From Prevotella falsenii DSM 22864 = JCM 15124 (lineage in GTDB: Bacteria; Bacteroidota; Bacteroidia; Bacteroidales; Bacteroidaceae): a stretch of 64,000 bases of DNA. How positions within the stretch are numbered: position 1 is the first letter of the stretch; the number at the start of each line of letters is the position of its first letter. The position numbers and the translations under genes were made by a program. The notes below the pieces were generated by a model. That model was not told the origin of the DNA. It did no database searches and saw only the letters and a list, made by a program, of their open reading frames with translations. The stretch is taken from the NCBI RefSeq assembly GCF_000613945.1, contig NZ_BAJY01000006.1, positions 44,371 to 108,370 of the forward strand, read 5' to 3'. Shown here in pieces: positions 48,665-57,026 of the stretch.

Positions 48665-49402
48665 ATGAAAACTATACAGAATAGAACAAGCATCAGGAAA
48701 TACTCAAACAGAGAAGTTTCCAATACACTTTTAAAGGAATTATTAAGTAAGGCAGAACGTACACCGACAATGGGCAACCTACAGCTTTACTCGGTTATAG
48801 CAACGCGCAGCAACGAAATGAAGCAGAAACTGGCACCTGCACACTTCAACCAGCCGATGGTGGAAAATGCTGCAGTGGTGCTAACCTTCTGTGCCGACTT
48901 CCGTCGAACTACCATTTGGGCAGAAAACAGAAAAGGAACACCGGGCTACGACAACTTTCTTTCTTTTTTGAATGCTGCCACCGACGCCCTACTCTATTGC
49001 CAAACGTTCACCAACTTGGCTGAAGCTGAAGGTCTTGGCACGTGTTTTCTCGGCACCACCATCTACAATTCAAAACCCATTATAGAACTTCTGAAACTGC
49101 CAAAACTCGTCATGCCTGTAGCAACACTCACCATTGGCTGGCCCGACGAAGCACCAACACCCACCGACCGTCTGCCGCTTGAGAGCATTTTACACGAAGA
49201 AACCTATACCGACTATACCGCAGAAAGCATCGACCAATATTATAAGGTGAAAGAATCGCTCGAAGAAAACAAGCATTTCGTTGAGATAAACAAAACCGAA
49301 ACATTGGCACAAATCTTCACGGATATTCGATACAAGAAGAGCGACAACGAGGCTATGTCTGTCGGACTATTGGAAACGCTCAAGCAACAGGGCTTCCTTT
49401 AA
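48665..49402 (+). CDS. Nitroreductase family FMN oxidoreductase (NfsA-like)
   Basis: 245 residues: the FMN-binding start NRTSIRKYSNREVSNTLLKE, PTMGNLQLYSVIA, FLNAATDALLYCQTFTNLAE, and GLGTCFLGTTIYNSKPI with the VATLTIGWPDEAPTPTDRLP substrate-side segment. The length and C-terminal extension fit the NfsA/FRP group, which uses NADPH to reduce nitro or quinone compounds as a dimer. The physiological substrate is unknown. It is divergent from nrdJ and monocistronic. Confidence 0.9.
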   Translation: MKTIQNRTSIRKYSNREVSNTLLKELLSKAERTPTMGNLQLYSVIATRSNEMKQKLAPAHFNQPMVENAAVVLTFCADFRRTTIWAENRKGTPGYDNFLSFLNAATDALLYCQTFTNLAEAEGLGTCFLGTTIYNSKPIIELLKLPKLVMPVATLTIGWPDEAPTPTDRLPLESILHEETYTDYTAESIDQYYKVKESLEENKHFVEINKTETLAQIFTDIRYKKSDNEAMSVGLLETLKQQGFL

Positions 49403-49453
49403 TCCTCAATCACAGCTCGTTAGCGGTATTTCTGCCGAACATCGACAAATTAC

Positions 49454-49535
49454 TTACACGTAAAGAAATATTTATTTACATGTAAAGAAGAATTTACTTA
49501 CACGTAAATAAATATTCTTTACGTGTAAATAATTT
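49454..49535. repeat. 22-bp-period palindromic array, TTACACGTAA family, copy A3
   Basis: Units start at 49454, 49476, 49498 and 49519 (the last step is 21). Cores: TTACACGTAA, TTACATGTAA, TTACACGTAA, TTACGTGTAA. The left flank ACAAATTACTTACACG matches A2. It lies between convergent genes; the remaining gap to 49698 has no feature I can support. Confidence 0.85.
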
Positions 49536-49698
49536 AGCGGACAAGTCGTTTTGTGGGGCAATCCGAAAGAAATGTATGTAAAAAACAGAAGGCAATTCAT
49601 TGTTGTTGCCTGCTTTTCGTTTTCCAAATAGCTACAGACGTTTGTATATTCTATTGAATAAACATCGTGCATTATTCATTTATATCTTGTCATCAAAG

Positions 49699-51201
49699 TT
49701 ATTTTAGAAGACTATGCTTTCCTGTTGATAGTATTTTTATCGGCTCAAAACTGAAATGATGAGGCATTTCGGCACGAGAAAGTCTCGACTTGAGCCATAC
49801 CTTCAAATCATTTTCATCGATTAGAGCGTTCGTTTTCAGTTCTATCCGTGCACTAAGTACACGCCCGAAACGAGCATCGGGGACGGCATAAATCAAGGCG
49901 TCGGCTACTAAGGAATGACTTTTCAAGACTTTTTCAACATGCTCCGGATAAACATTCTCGCCCCCACAGACCACCATTCGGTCGGCTCTTCCGCGATAAA
50001 GAAAACGCCCATCGGATAGCCGGAGCACGCAATCGCCCGTATTCTGCCAACAGTTCTGCCGTCCAACCATTGCCCAACGACATTTCACCCACAAAGTGCC
50101 GACACCCTCTGCATCAGGTTCTCGTACTGCGCATTGCATACCTCGAATGGGTCTGCCAATCGAAACTTCATCACTATAAATAAGTTGCTGCGGTGTGGCG
50201 AGCATAAAGAAACCGGCCTCAGATGTGCCATAAAGATTGTAAAGCACAAAGCCAAGGTGCTCCATTGTATGCCTTGCTAACGACACATCGAGTCGGTCGC
50301 CTCCGCTGATGATACACTTCAGTGAGCGCAAACGGATTTCGGCATTTTTCGTCTGCCACAGTCGGGCAAGCATGGCAGGTACCATTGGCATCACCTCAAC
50401 CCGCTCTGTTGCTACGATATTCAGTACCTCTTCGGCATCGAAATGGCGCAACAAACAAATCTTTTTGCCCATAACGAGCGAGACAATCAGTGTAGCCAGA
50501 CCGAAGCCATGATAGAAAGGAAGTCCTATCAGCACGCTCCGATAGCTGTCAATATGCAAATCACGGAGCAGCGAAAAGAAGGGCGGAAGAAACTGAACAA
50601 TGCCTGTTTGGCGTGCAGCCTCCTTATAGTTACCACTCGAACCGCCCGTCATCACACTGATATTTCCACCTCTTCCTGTATATGGCAGCGCAACTTTTTC
50701 AATAGCTTCTTGCCTTTTTATGCTTTCCAACAAGGTTTCACACGATACCATAGGGCACACTGCGTCCAAGCCATTCGACGGTATCGATTTCTCATCGTAG
50801 ATAAAAAGTGCAAACGGACGACCCATTAACTGCGCCAACTGCTCGCTTGAGAGGTCGGTATTCAGCAATCTTACATGGACGCCCAATCGCGAAAGAGCAG
50901 GCAGAAGTAAGGCTGAAACAAGATGGTTGCGGCAAAACAATGCTACATGTTGCCCGCTTTTCAAGTGATAATTATGATGAAGGACATGGGATAATCGCTG
51001 TGCCAACGTATAGAACTCTTGATAATCTATGTGCCGATTATCGCTCACAACAGCACAATCGTGTGCATGGTAGCGAGCAGCAAAGCGCACGGCAGCCATC
51101 ATCGTAATGCCTTCGCGTAGGAAGCAATCAAGCAGACGCACGATGCCACGCGGTGTAATGAGGTGCAGACGCCGGAGCGAACGGAGGAGAGACGTTTTCA
51201 T
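49699..51201 (-). CDS. AMP-forming acyl-CoA synthetase/ligase family protein
   Basis: I start at 51201 (MKTSLLRSLRRLHLITPRG), whose ATG overlaps the SDR stop by 4 bases; the longer frame to 51327 lies inside the SDR gene. About 500 residues. Adenylation motifs: A3 reads VMTGGSSGNYKEA in place of YTSGTTGxPKG, A5 YNLYGTSEAGFF, A7 NTGDCVL, A8 YRGRADRMVVCGGENVYP, and A10 Lys in LSTGKHSLLK. It should activate a carboxylic acid, probably fatty, as acyl-AMP. The pairing with a membrane-tailed reductase suggests a lipid-modification step; the pathway is unknown. The pair looks richer in GC than the neighbours, so horizontal gain is possible. Confidence 0.87.
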   Translation of the reverse strand: MKTSLLRSLRRLHLITPRGIVRLLDCFLREGITMMAAVRFAARYHAHDCAVVSDNRHIDYQEFYTLAQRLSHVLHHNYHLKSGQHVALFCRNHLVSALLLPALSRLGVHVRLLNTDLSSEQLAQLMGRPFALFIYDEKSIPSNGLDAVCPMVSCETLLESIKRQEAIEKVALPYTGRGGNISVMTGGSSGNYKEAARQTGIVQFLPPFFSLLRDLHIDSYRSVLIGLPFYHGFGLATLIVSLVMGKKICLLRHFDAEEVLNIVATERVEVMPMVPAMLARLWQTKNAEIRLRSLKCIISGGDRLDVSLARHTMEHLGFVLYNLYGTSEAGFFMLATPQQLIYSDEVSIGRPIRGMQCAVREPDAEGVGTLWVKCRWAMVGRQNCWQNTGDCVLRLSDGRFLYRGRADRMVVCGGENVYPEHVEKVLKSHSLVADALIYAVPDARFGRVLSARIELKTNALIDENDLKVWLKSRLSRAEMPHHFSFEPIKILSTGKHSLLK

Positions 51202-52034
51202 CGAACAGCTTTTTGATAGAAGAAACGAACCAAGGGAGCAAACAATGACGCCACGGGAGCGGTAAGTCGTGCCCACCAAGGCTGATAAGAGAAGCGGCTT
51301 TTCATGGCTAACCGCAACAGAATACACGCAGCATCATCAGCCGAATAAGCAGGCAAGGAACGATAATTCGGGTTAGCCATAGACATTTCCGTGCGTACCA
51401 AAGGAAGGTAAGCCACATGAACGCCAACCCCAAGTCGTTTCCATTCGCTTTCTGCCGTGCGGCACCACACATTGGTTGCACACTTTGAAGCGTGATAAGC
51501 CGACCAGCCCGGAGCAGGCGGATAAAGACAACTGACCGACGAAGTATAAACTAATTGTCCGCCCGCCTGTTGCAAAGCAGGCAACAAAGCCAGTGCCAAT
51601 GCCACAACGGAACGATAGTTTAAGTCTATCGTACGGTCGAAATCATGCAGTCGGTCTGTGGCATCGGCAATCTTTCGGAATATAGATTTTCCTGCATTGC
51701 AGAAGAGATAATCCACCGTGGGCAGCTGTTTCAATTCATGACACAGCAAATCCAAGGCAGGACGGTCGCGCAAATCGAGTGCACGACAGAGTGCCTGACA
51801 ACCCATTGTCTGCGCTTCACTGCACAAAGTCTGCAATTCTGCCCCATTGCGCGCCACGAGATAGAGGTTCGCCCCAACCTGCATCAGCCGCTTTGCCAAT
51901 GCAAATCCGATGCCTCGCGATGCCCCTGTAATTACCACCCAGCGTCCTTTGAAACGATATTGCAATTGCTTTTCGTTCATACCGGGCTTGGGATAAACCA
52001 AGGAAGCATATAGTTTCAACATGTTTATCTTCAT
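51198..52034 (-). CDS. Short-chain dehydrogenase/reductase
   Basis: 278 residues with a classical SDR core: the cofactor loop VVITGASRGIGFALAKRL, CNAGKS (NAG motif), a Ser at VYTSSVSCLY, and the catalytic pair in SAYHASKCA (YxxxK). The Arg after the first strand region (LVARNG) suggests NADP(H). The C-terminus is basic and hydrophobic (PWWARLTAPVASLFAPLVRF), perhaps membrane-associated. It overlaps the following ligase gene by 4 bases, so the two are translated together. The SDR/ligase pair may reduce and activate a fatty chain; the substrate is unknown. Confidence 0.88.
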   Translation of the reverse strand: MKINMLKLYASLVYPKPGMNEKQLQYRFKGRWVVITGASRGIGFALAKRLMQVGANLYLVARNGAELQTLCSEAQTMGCQALCRALDLRDRPALDLLCHELKQLPTVDYLFCNAGKSIFRKIADATDRLHDFDRTIDLNYRSVVALALALLPALQQAGGQLVYTSSVSCLYPPAPGWSAYHASKCATNVWCRTAESEWKRLGVGVHVAYLPLVRTEMSMANPNYRSLPAYSADDAACILLRLAMKSRFSYQPWWARLTAPVASLFAPLVRFFYQKAVR

Positions 52035-52133
52035 TCCTTACTCCTTATTTTCTATTTGCAAACATAACTTTTATTCTCCGATAGTATAAGTTTTTGCAGT
52101 ATATTGCATATAAAAACAAAATACAAATGTGCG

Positions 52134-53104
52134 TCAGGGTTCTCGTTTGTGAGGGTGTTTATCGTAATACCACAGTTCAATGCTGTTGATAATGTTTTGC
52201 CAAAGTATGTAGCAGCCGGGACCTACCGACGACAATGGGTTCAGATAAGTAAAGGTTATCCAGATGGCAAAGGTGGTATTCTTCTGTCCCAAGGCTTGTC
52301 CCGCCTCGATGGTGCTATCGAAAAAGCGACCAATAAATCTGCCGACAGCAAACTGTACCAAGCAAAGCAGCAAGCCCAAGAGGGCAATGAAGACGAGGAA
52401 AAGCACCGTAGTATCGGCATGAACGATGTTTTTAACGGTTGTTCCCGTTACAATGGTGAGCGTGAATGCCCAGAAGTAAAAACCAAGATTGCACATACCG
52501 ATAATCCAATTGTAAAGCGGACGCAATATGCGCCAATGCTTTGTGAAGTAGGCTACCACCATCGGAGCAACCAAAATAAGACAAACACGGTTGAGAATAA
52601 CAAGGAAAGACTCGGCAAAACCAACGTTTACATTGGGTTCTATCAGTGGAAAACAAGTGGGAATGAGGGCTGCACAAATGAAGTTGGATAGGAAAGTGTA
52701 GGTCGTCATGTCCTCTATGTTGCCACCCAACTTCTGTGTAACGATGCTGCCGCCGATGCACAAGGGCAGATAATGCACGCCAATACCGACTCCATTAGTA
52801 TCAAGCCGTTGCCTTGCAGCTTGAAAAAGAGAATGAAACCTACGGCTATAAGAACAAACAACACTTGGAAAACGCCTATCCAAAGATGCCATTGCACAGG
52901 AATGAGCCTACGGAAGTCTACTTTGCAAAACGTAACGTAGAGCATTAAGAACATGCACACGGGCAACAAGAAATCGAATATCGGTTCGAAGACTGCCGAA
53001 GCAGGGGCAAGTAGGGGTATAAAAGCAAACAGCAAGTAAACGATAACACCTGTAGCAATGGCTACCGGCAGCGTCCATTTCTTTATAATACTTATCAATT
53101 CCAC
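52134..53104 (-). CDS. BASS family (bile acid:sodium symporter-like) transporter (frameshifted)
   Basis: The N-terminal part has helices WTLPVAIATGVIVYLLFAFI and IFDFLLPVCMFLMLYVTF, and ESVLACIICPCASAA. The frame is lost near 52745 and resumes SIVTQKLGGNIEDMTTYTFL in the next frame, then runs with about five helices to a basic tail at 52134. There are about ten helices in all, in the BASS/ACR3 fold, with the crossed-helix motif CPCASAASIVTQKLGG. I use a GTG start at 53104 because a TACATTTG promoter lies at 53150-53157, over the apparent TTG at 53152. It is probably a sodium-coupled organic anion carrier. Confidence 0.82.
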
Positions 53105-53248
53105 TTTTGTTTTGCTTGGTCTATAATGTATTCTTACTGAATTATTCGTCAAATGTACGAATATTTTCGGGAATATACCGTTGCCTTAAAGTATATTTTA
53201 TAAAATGAAGTTTCCTATAAAAAGTTAGGTTATATAGGAAGAAACATT

Positions 53249-53256
53249 TATATTTG
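53249..53256 (+). promoter_or_regulatory. Bacteroidetes -7 promoter of the DUF3791-DUF3990 cassette
   Basis: TATATTTG on the plus strand, 20 bases before the ATG at 53277. Confidence 0.55.
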
Positions 53257-53276
53257 CAAAATAAACGAAGTTTAAG

Positions 53277-53501
53277 ATGAGTAATAAGACAACAGATACT
53301 ATCGAATATTTGGTATGCTGCATTGGAGCATTTGCCAAGCGTTTCTCGTTGAGCAATTCGCAAGCATATAAATATCTGAGTCAGCATAAAGGCTTAGACT
53401 TTTTGATTAAGCATTACGATGCAGAGCACACATTGTCTATAGACGATGCAGTAGAAGACATAACAACCATTTGCCAACGCCATGGAGGGGCATTAGTGTG
53501 A
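53277..53501 (+). CDS. DUF3791 family protein, putative antitoxin
   Basis: 74 residues: IEYLVCCIGAFAKRFSLSNS, QAYKYLSQHKGLDFLIKHYD and SIDDAVEDITTICQRHGG. This is the all-helical DUF3791 type found next to DUF3990 genes. Its stop overlaps the start of the DUF3990 gene (GTGA), so translation is coupled. An antitoxin or specificity role is inferred from size, order and coupling, not shown by sequence. Confidence 0.75.
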   Translation: MSNKTTDTIEYLVCCIGAFAKRFSLSNSQAYKYLSQHKGLDFLIKHYDAEHTLSIDDAVEDITTICQRHGGALV

Positions 53502-53980
53502 TACTGTATCATGGCTCTAACCAAATAATTGAACAAATAGACCTAAGCAAAGGACGCAAAGGAAAGGACTTTGGACAAGGTTTTTATCTAAGTGATAGTT
53601 TTGAACAAGCTAAACTTATGGCTGAGAATACTGTTGCAAAAATGGAATGTGGAGAGTCTTGCATTACCAAATTTGAATTTGATGACAATCTATTGCACTC
53701 ACCGGTAGACGTAAAAGTAAAGCTATTTACAGAATACAACATAGAGTGGGCAAAGTTCATTATTGCCAATCGCAACAATCGTTCAACTTCCGCCATTCAT
53801 AATTATGATATTGTATATGGTCCGATTGCTGATGATAGAGTGGGTCTACAATTACAACGGTATCGTCAGCAATATATATCTTTAGAACAGTTAGTGGAAG
53901 AATTGAAATATAAACGTCCCACTTTTCAGTATTTCTTTGGTACTGAAAAAGCAATATGCCATTTAATAATGAAAGGATAA
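53498..53980 (+). CDS. DUF3990 family protein, predicted ADP-ribosyltransferase-fold toxin
   Basis: I start at the GTG at 53498, which makes a GTGA overlap with the upstream stop and begins directly at the conserved ILYHGSNQ. 160 residues. LYHGS, then GKDFGQGFYLSDSFEQAKLM, then SAIHNYDIVYGPIADDRV, follow the His-Tyr-acidic plan of PARP-like ADP-ribosyltransferases: HGS strand, G(F/Y)YL strand, and a third acidic strand. The C-terminal LEELVEELKYKRPTFQYFFG-like region (QLVEELKYKRPTFQYFFGTE) is the family end. The target is unknown. It is flanked by two DUF3791 genes on one transcript. Confidence 0.75.
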   Translation: MILYHGSNQIIEQIDLSKGRKGKDFGQGFYLSDSFEQAKLMAENTVAKMECGESCITKFEFDDNLLHSPVDVKVKLFTEYNIEWAKFIIANRNNRSTSAIHNYDIVYGPIADDRVGLQLQRYRQQYISLEQLVEELKYKRPTFQYFFGTEKAICHLIMKG

Positions 53981-53984
53981 CAAG

Positions 53985-54212
53985 ATGAGCATACAAGAGC
54001 AAGATAAGCAATTTATGATAGAATGTCTGACCAAAGATTTGGTTATGATGTTGATGGAAGATTATGGCTATAGTATGGAAAAGGCGTTGTCTATAGTCTA
54101 CAATTCGCATACTTATGAGAAATTAGAGGACGAGAAAACAGGACTTTATTATCAAAGTGCAGAGTATGCTTACGACTTCTTGAGTCAGGAATTAAACCAA
54201 TGTGTTAAATAA
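53985..54212 (+). CDS. Second DUF3791 family protein, putative antitoxin
   Basis: 75 residues: FMIECLTKDLVMMLMEDYGY, SMEKALSIVYNSHTYEKLED and KTGLYYQSAEYAYDFLSQEL, another all-helical DUF3791-type protein but clearly different from the first. It starts 4 bases after the DUF3990 stop. Having one such gene on each side of the putative toxin is an unusual arrangement. Confidence 0.7.
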   Translation: MSIQEQDKQFMIECLTKDLVMMLMEDYGYSMEKALSIVYNSHTYEKLEDEKTGLYYQSAEYAYDFLSQELNQCVK

Positions 54213-54235
54213 AAGCTATAAAAGCATTTATATTT

Positions 54236-54300
54236 GTTTTAAGGCAGATGCTAAAATAACCTTTGTAAGGTTTTCAGTATCTGCCTTAAATGTTTTCTTA
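54236..54300. terminator. Large nested hairpin between convergent genes
   Basis: TTTAAGGCAGAT pairs with ATCTGCCTTAAA, with an inner ATAACCTT/AAGGTTTT pair. It serves the cassette end (54212) and the TPR gene end (54306) from both sides. The right arm GTTTTCAGTATCTGC resembles the right flank of repeat R1 at about 2135. Confidence 0.75.
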
Positions 54301-54305
54301 AAAAT

Positions 54306-55235
54306 CTATTCTTCCACTTTTACTTTCTCTTTATACAAGTCTTCAAGGTTGATAGGTGCAACGTCTTCCTGTTTTTTCTTTTGCTTTGCAGGCTTATCGT
54401 CTATCGGTGGCACCGGCGTTTTCTTCTTCTCGTCAATGATGGGTGTTGTTACGATAGGTTTTGAAGATATGGTATCTGTCGGCTTTTCGGTGATGACAGA
54501 ATCCAACGGAACAGTTGCTGCAATGGCACGCAGGCTGTCGTCCACTGCCTTTGCGCGGGCAATGCTGTCGGCAGTCATCTTTTCATCAATCTTGGTTTGG
54601 CACCCTTTGCGCATATTTACTACCTGCGCCAATCGGGCTTCCACATCGGTTACGGTGCGATGCTTGCGGAAAAATGCTTCGGAAAGCACATAAGCATCGC
54701 GCGCTTTCTCCCATTCCTCGCCAAACATATAGCACAATCCGAGTCGATAGTATATTTCTCCCTTCTCGCTGTCGTAGCAAACAGTGAGTGCTTGCTCGTA
54801 GAAAGAGATGGCAGGTTTGTATTCCTGCAACTGAAAATGGCTCTCGGCATTGGCAAAATAATACACCGACCGCTCGTGCGGGGCAAGTACGGCAAGGCGC
54901 GGTGCCACCTCGTCAAGATAATCCGTTGCACTTTTATAATCCCATTCGTGGTAATAGCACAGACCTATATAGGCACGAAAGCGGTCGTTCAGCTTGTATC
55001 GCCTGTCCAACTGTTGGAAAATAAGCAATGCTTCGTGGTATTTCCCCGAATTGAAATAAGCCACCGCCTTGTCCAATTGCACAGGGTCGGGGTCGGAAGT
55101 CTGCGCCGATGCCGACAGAACCGATAAGCACAGAAATGCCAAAAGGCAACACAGATGCTGTTTCAACGCTGCCAAAAGACTGTTTCCGTGTATATTATTG
55201 CAGCCAAGCAATCTTCTTAACCTCCTTATCTCCAT
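54306..55235 (-). CDS. Secreted or periplasmic TPR protein
   Basis: 309 residues: an N-terminal hydrophobic export segment (LLAFLCLSVLSASAQ at about residues 31-45), then TPR repeats (AVAYFNSGKYHEALLIFQQL, RAYIGLCYYHEWDYKSATDY, ANAESHFQLQEYKPAISFYE, YRLGLCYMFGEEWEKARDAY). A C-terminal low-complexity tail is rich in Lys, Pro and Asp (IIDEKKKTPVPPIDDKPAKQ). The start overlaps the folK end by 41 bases; a start further in may be correct. The role is unknown; TPR proteins scaffold complexes. Confidence 0.75.
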   Translation of the reverse strand: MEIRRLRRLLGCNNIHGNSLLAALKQHLCCLLAFLCLSVLSASAQTSDPDPVQLDKAVAYFNSGKYHEALLIFQQLDRRYKLNDRFRAYIGLCYYHEWDYKSATDYLDEVAPRLAVLAPHERSVYYFANAESHFQLQEYKPAISFYEQALTVCYDSEKGEIYYRLGLCYMFGEEWEKARDAYVLSEAFFRKHRTVTDVEARLAQVVNMRKGCQTKIDEKMTADSIARAKAVDDSLRAIAATVPLDSVITEKPTDTISSKPIVTTPIIDEKKKTPVPPIDDKPAKQKKKQEDVAPINLEDLYKEKVKVEE

Positions 55236-55524
55236 ATTTTATAACATCTAAATCTATCAGCACAATGCCCTGTTTGTGGTTTTCGTGTGTGTCGCCCATT
55301 GCTGTTTCTATGTCTTTCAGTTGTTGCACAAGCTGTTGCAACGAAAGCGATGTGGTGAAGTCAGCCAAGCAATTCAAGTATCTGTCCGACACGATGCCGA
55401 CGGGTTCGGTCCATTGCGGTTGCGTGAAAGTTATATCTGAAAACACAGCCTTCAACCTTTCAACGGCTTCCTTTATATGCTTTTCTTGCTCGGTATTCGA
55501 GCCAAGTGCTATTGTTATCTTCAT
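55195..55524 (-). CDS. folK: 6-hydroxymethyl-7,8-dihydropterin pyrophosphokinase, short form
   Basis: Transfers pyrophosphate to 6-hydroxymethyl-dihydropterin in folate synthesis. 109 residues: ITIALGSNTEQEKHIKEAVE at the start, TEPVGIVSDRYLNCLADF in the substrate region, and LIDLDVIKYGDKEV with the DxD magnesium-binding pair. It is clearly shorter than typical HPPK (about 160 residues) and lacks the C-terminal HPR region after the DxD. No alternate frame extends it, so this may be a natural short form. It is the step after FolB, whose gene is 9 kb away. Confidence 0.82.
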   Translation of the reverse strand: MKITIALGSNTEQEKHIKEAVERLKAVFSDITFTQPQWTEPVGIVSDRYLNCLADFTTSLSLQQLVQQLKDIETAMGDTHENHKQGIVLIDLDVIKYGDKEVKKIAWLQ

Positions 55525-55691
55525 TTTCTTTATTAATTATACTAAGCTAACATACTTCTGTTCGTATCTTCCGGCTTGCAAAAGTACGCTATTCTATTAT
55601 AAAGGTACGATAAACAGCACATTATTTATAAAAAATAACAATTGCGAATAAAAAACGTTCAAACGCTTCTTATGGACTCTTAACTTTTTAT

Positions 55692-55699
55692 TAACTTTG
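55692..55699 (+). promoter_or_regulatory. Bacteroidetes -7 promoter of hflX
   Basis: TAACTTTG on the plus strand, 34 bases upstream of the ATG at 55734. Confidence 0.6.
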
Positions 55700-55733
55700 T
55701 AGCCACATTATAATATATAGTACTATTGTTTGA

Positions 55734-56996
55734 ATGAAAGAATTTGTTATATCGGAAGTCAAAGCCGAAACCGCCATACTTGTAGGACTGATAACGCAAG
55801 AGCAGGACGAAGCCAAGACCAAAGAATACTTAGATGAATTGGAATTTCTTGCCGATACCGCAGGAGCCGTTACCGTGAAACGCTTTACACAACGTGTTGG
55901 CGGACCGAATATGACGTCGTATGTGGGCAAGGGAAAACTTGCAGAAATAAAAGAATACATCAAAACAAAGGAAGACGAAGACGAACCTATCGGTATGGTA
56001 ATCTTCGACGACGAGTTGTCGGCTAAACAATTGAGGAACATTGAAAACGAACTACAAGTAAAGATTCTCGACAGAACATCTCTCATTCTCGATATATTTG
56101 CCATGCGTGCACAGACTGCCAACGCCAAGACACAGGTAGAATTGGCACAGTATCGCTATATGTTGCCACGCTTGCAACGACTCTGGACGCACCTCGAACG
56201 ACAGGGCGGCGGCTCCGGTTCGGGCGGTGGCAAAGGCTCGGTGGGCTTGCGCGGTCCGGGTGAAACTCAGTTGGAGATGGACCGCCGTATTATTTTGCAA
56301 CGTATGACCCTGCTGAAACAACGCTTGGTAGAGATAGACAAGCAGAAGATAACGCAGCGAAAGAACCGCGGACGCCTTATTCGTGTGGCATTGGTGGGCT
56401 ATACCAACGTAGGCAAATCGACCATTATGAACATGTTAGCCAAAAGCGAAGTGTTTGCAGAAAACAAGTTGTTTGCCACGTTAGATACGACAGTGCGTAA
56501 GGTTGTGCTGCAAAACCTGCCTTTTCTCTTGGCAGATACCGTAGGATTTATACGCAAATTGCCCACCGACTTGGTCGATTCGTTTAAATCAACCCTCGAC
56601 GAAGTACGCGAAGCCGACCTGTTGCTGCACGTTGTAGATATTTCTCACCCCGACTTCGAGGAACAAATACAAGTCGTAACAGAAACTTTGAAAGATTTGG
56701 AGTGTGCCGAAAAGCCGTCAATGATAATCTTCAACAAGATAGACAACTATACTTGGGAGGAAAAAGAAGAAGACGACCTGACGCCAATGAGCAAGGAAAA
56801 CGTGTCGCTCGAAGAACTAAAGCGCACGTGGATGGCGAAACTGAACGACGATTGCTTGTTTATTTCGGCAAAAGAGAAAGAAAACATCGACGAATTCAGA
56901 GATGTTTTATACAAGAAAGTAAAAGAACTTCACGTGCAAAAGTATCCTTACAACGACTTTTTATACTACACGGATGTAGAAGAAGGTGCGCAATAG
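55734..56996 (+). CDS. hflX: GTPase HflX, ribosome-splitting factor
   Basis: 420 residues: N-terminal HflX domain (KRFTQRVGGPNMTSYVGKGK, LVIFDDEL-like VIFDDELSAKQLRNIE, ILDRTSLILDIFAMRAQTAN, LPRLQRLWTHLERQGGG), the GPGETQLEMDRR linker, then the G-domain: G1 GYTNVGKST, G2 in LFATLDTTVRK, G3 DTVGFI, G4 FNKID, and SAKEKENIDEF as G5. HflX rescues stalled ribosomes in stress. A Gly/Ser-rich stretch (GGGSGSGGGKGSVG) precedes the linker, as usual. It opens a run with DUF4954 and the M16 peptidase. Confidence 0.95.
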   Translation: MKEFVISEVKAETAILVGLITQEQDEAKTKEYLDELEFLADTAGAVTVKRFTQRVGGPNMTSYVGKGKLAEIKEYIKTKEDEDEPIGMVIFDDELSAKQLRNIENELQVKILDRTSLILDIFAMRAQTANAKTQVELAQYRYMLPRLQRLWTHLERQGGGSGSGGGKGSVGLRGPGETQLEMDRRIILQRMTLLKQRLVEIDKQKITQRKNRGRLIRVALVGYTNVGKSTIMNMLAKSEVFAENKLFATLDTTVRKVVLQNLPFLLADTVGFIRKLPTDLVDSFKSTLDEVREADLLLHVVDISHPDFEEQIQVVTETLKDLECAEKPSMIIFNKIDNYTWEEKEEDDLTPMSKENVSLEELKRTWMAKLNDDCLFISAKEKENIDEFRDVLYKKVKELHVQKYPYNDFLYYTDVEEGAQ

Positions 56997-57026
56997 CATT
57001 TACGTTTCATTCATTGTTTCACAGAT

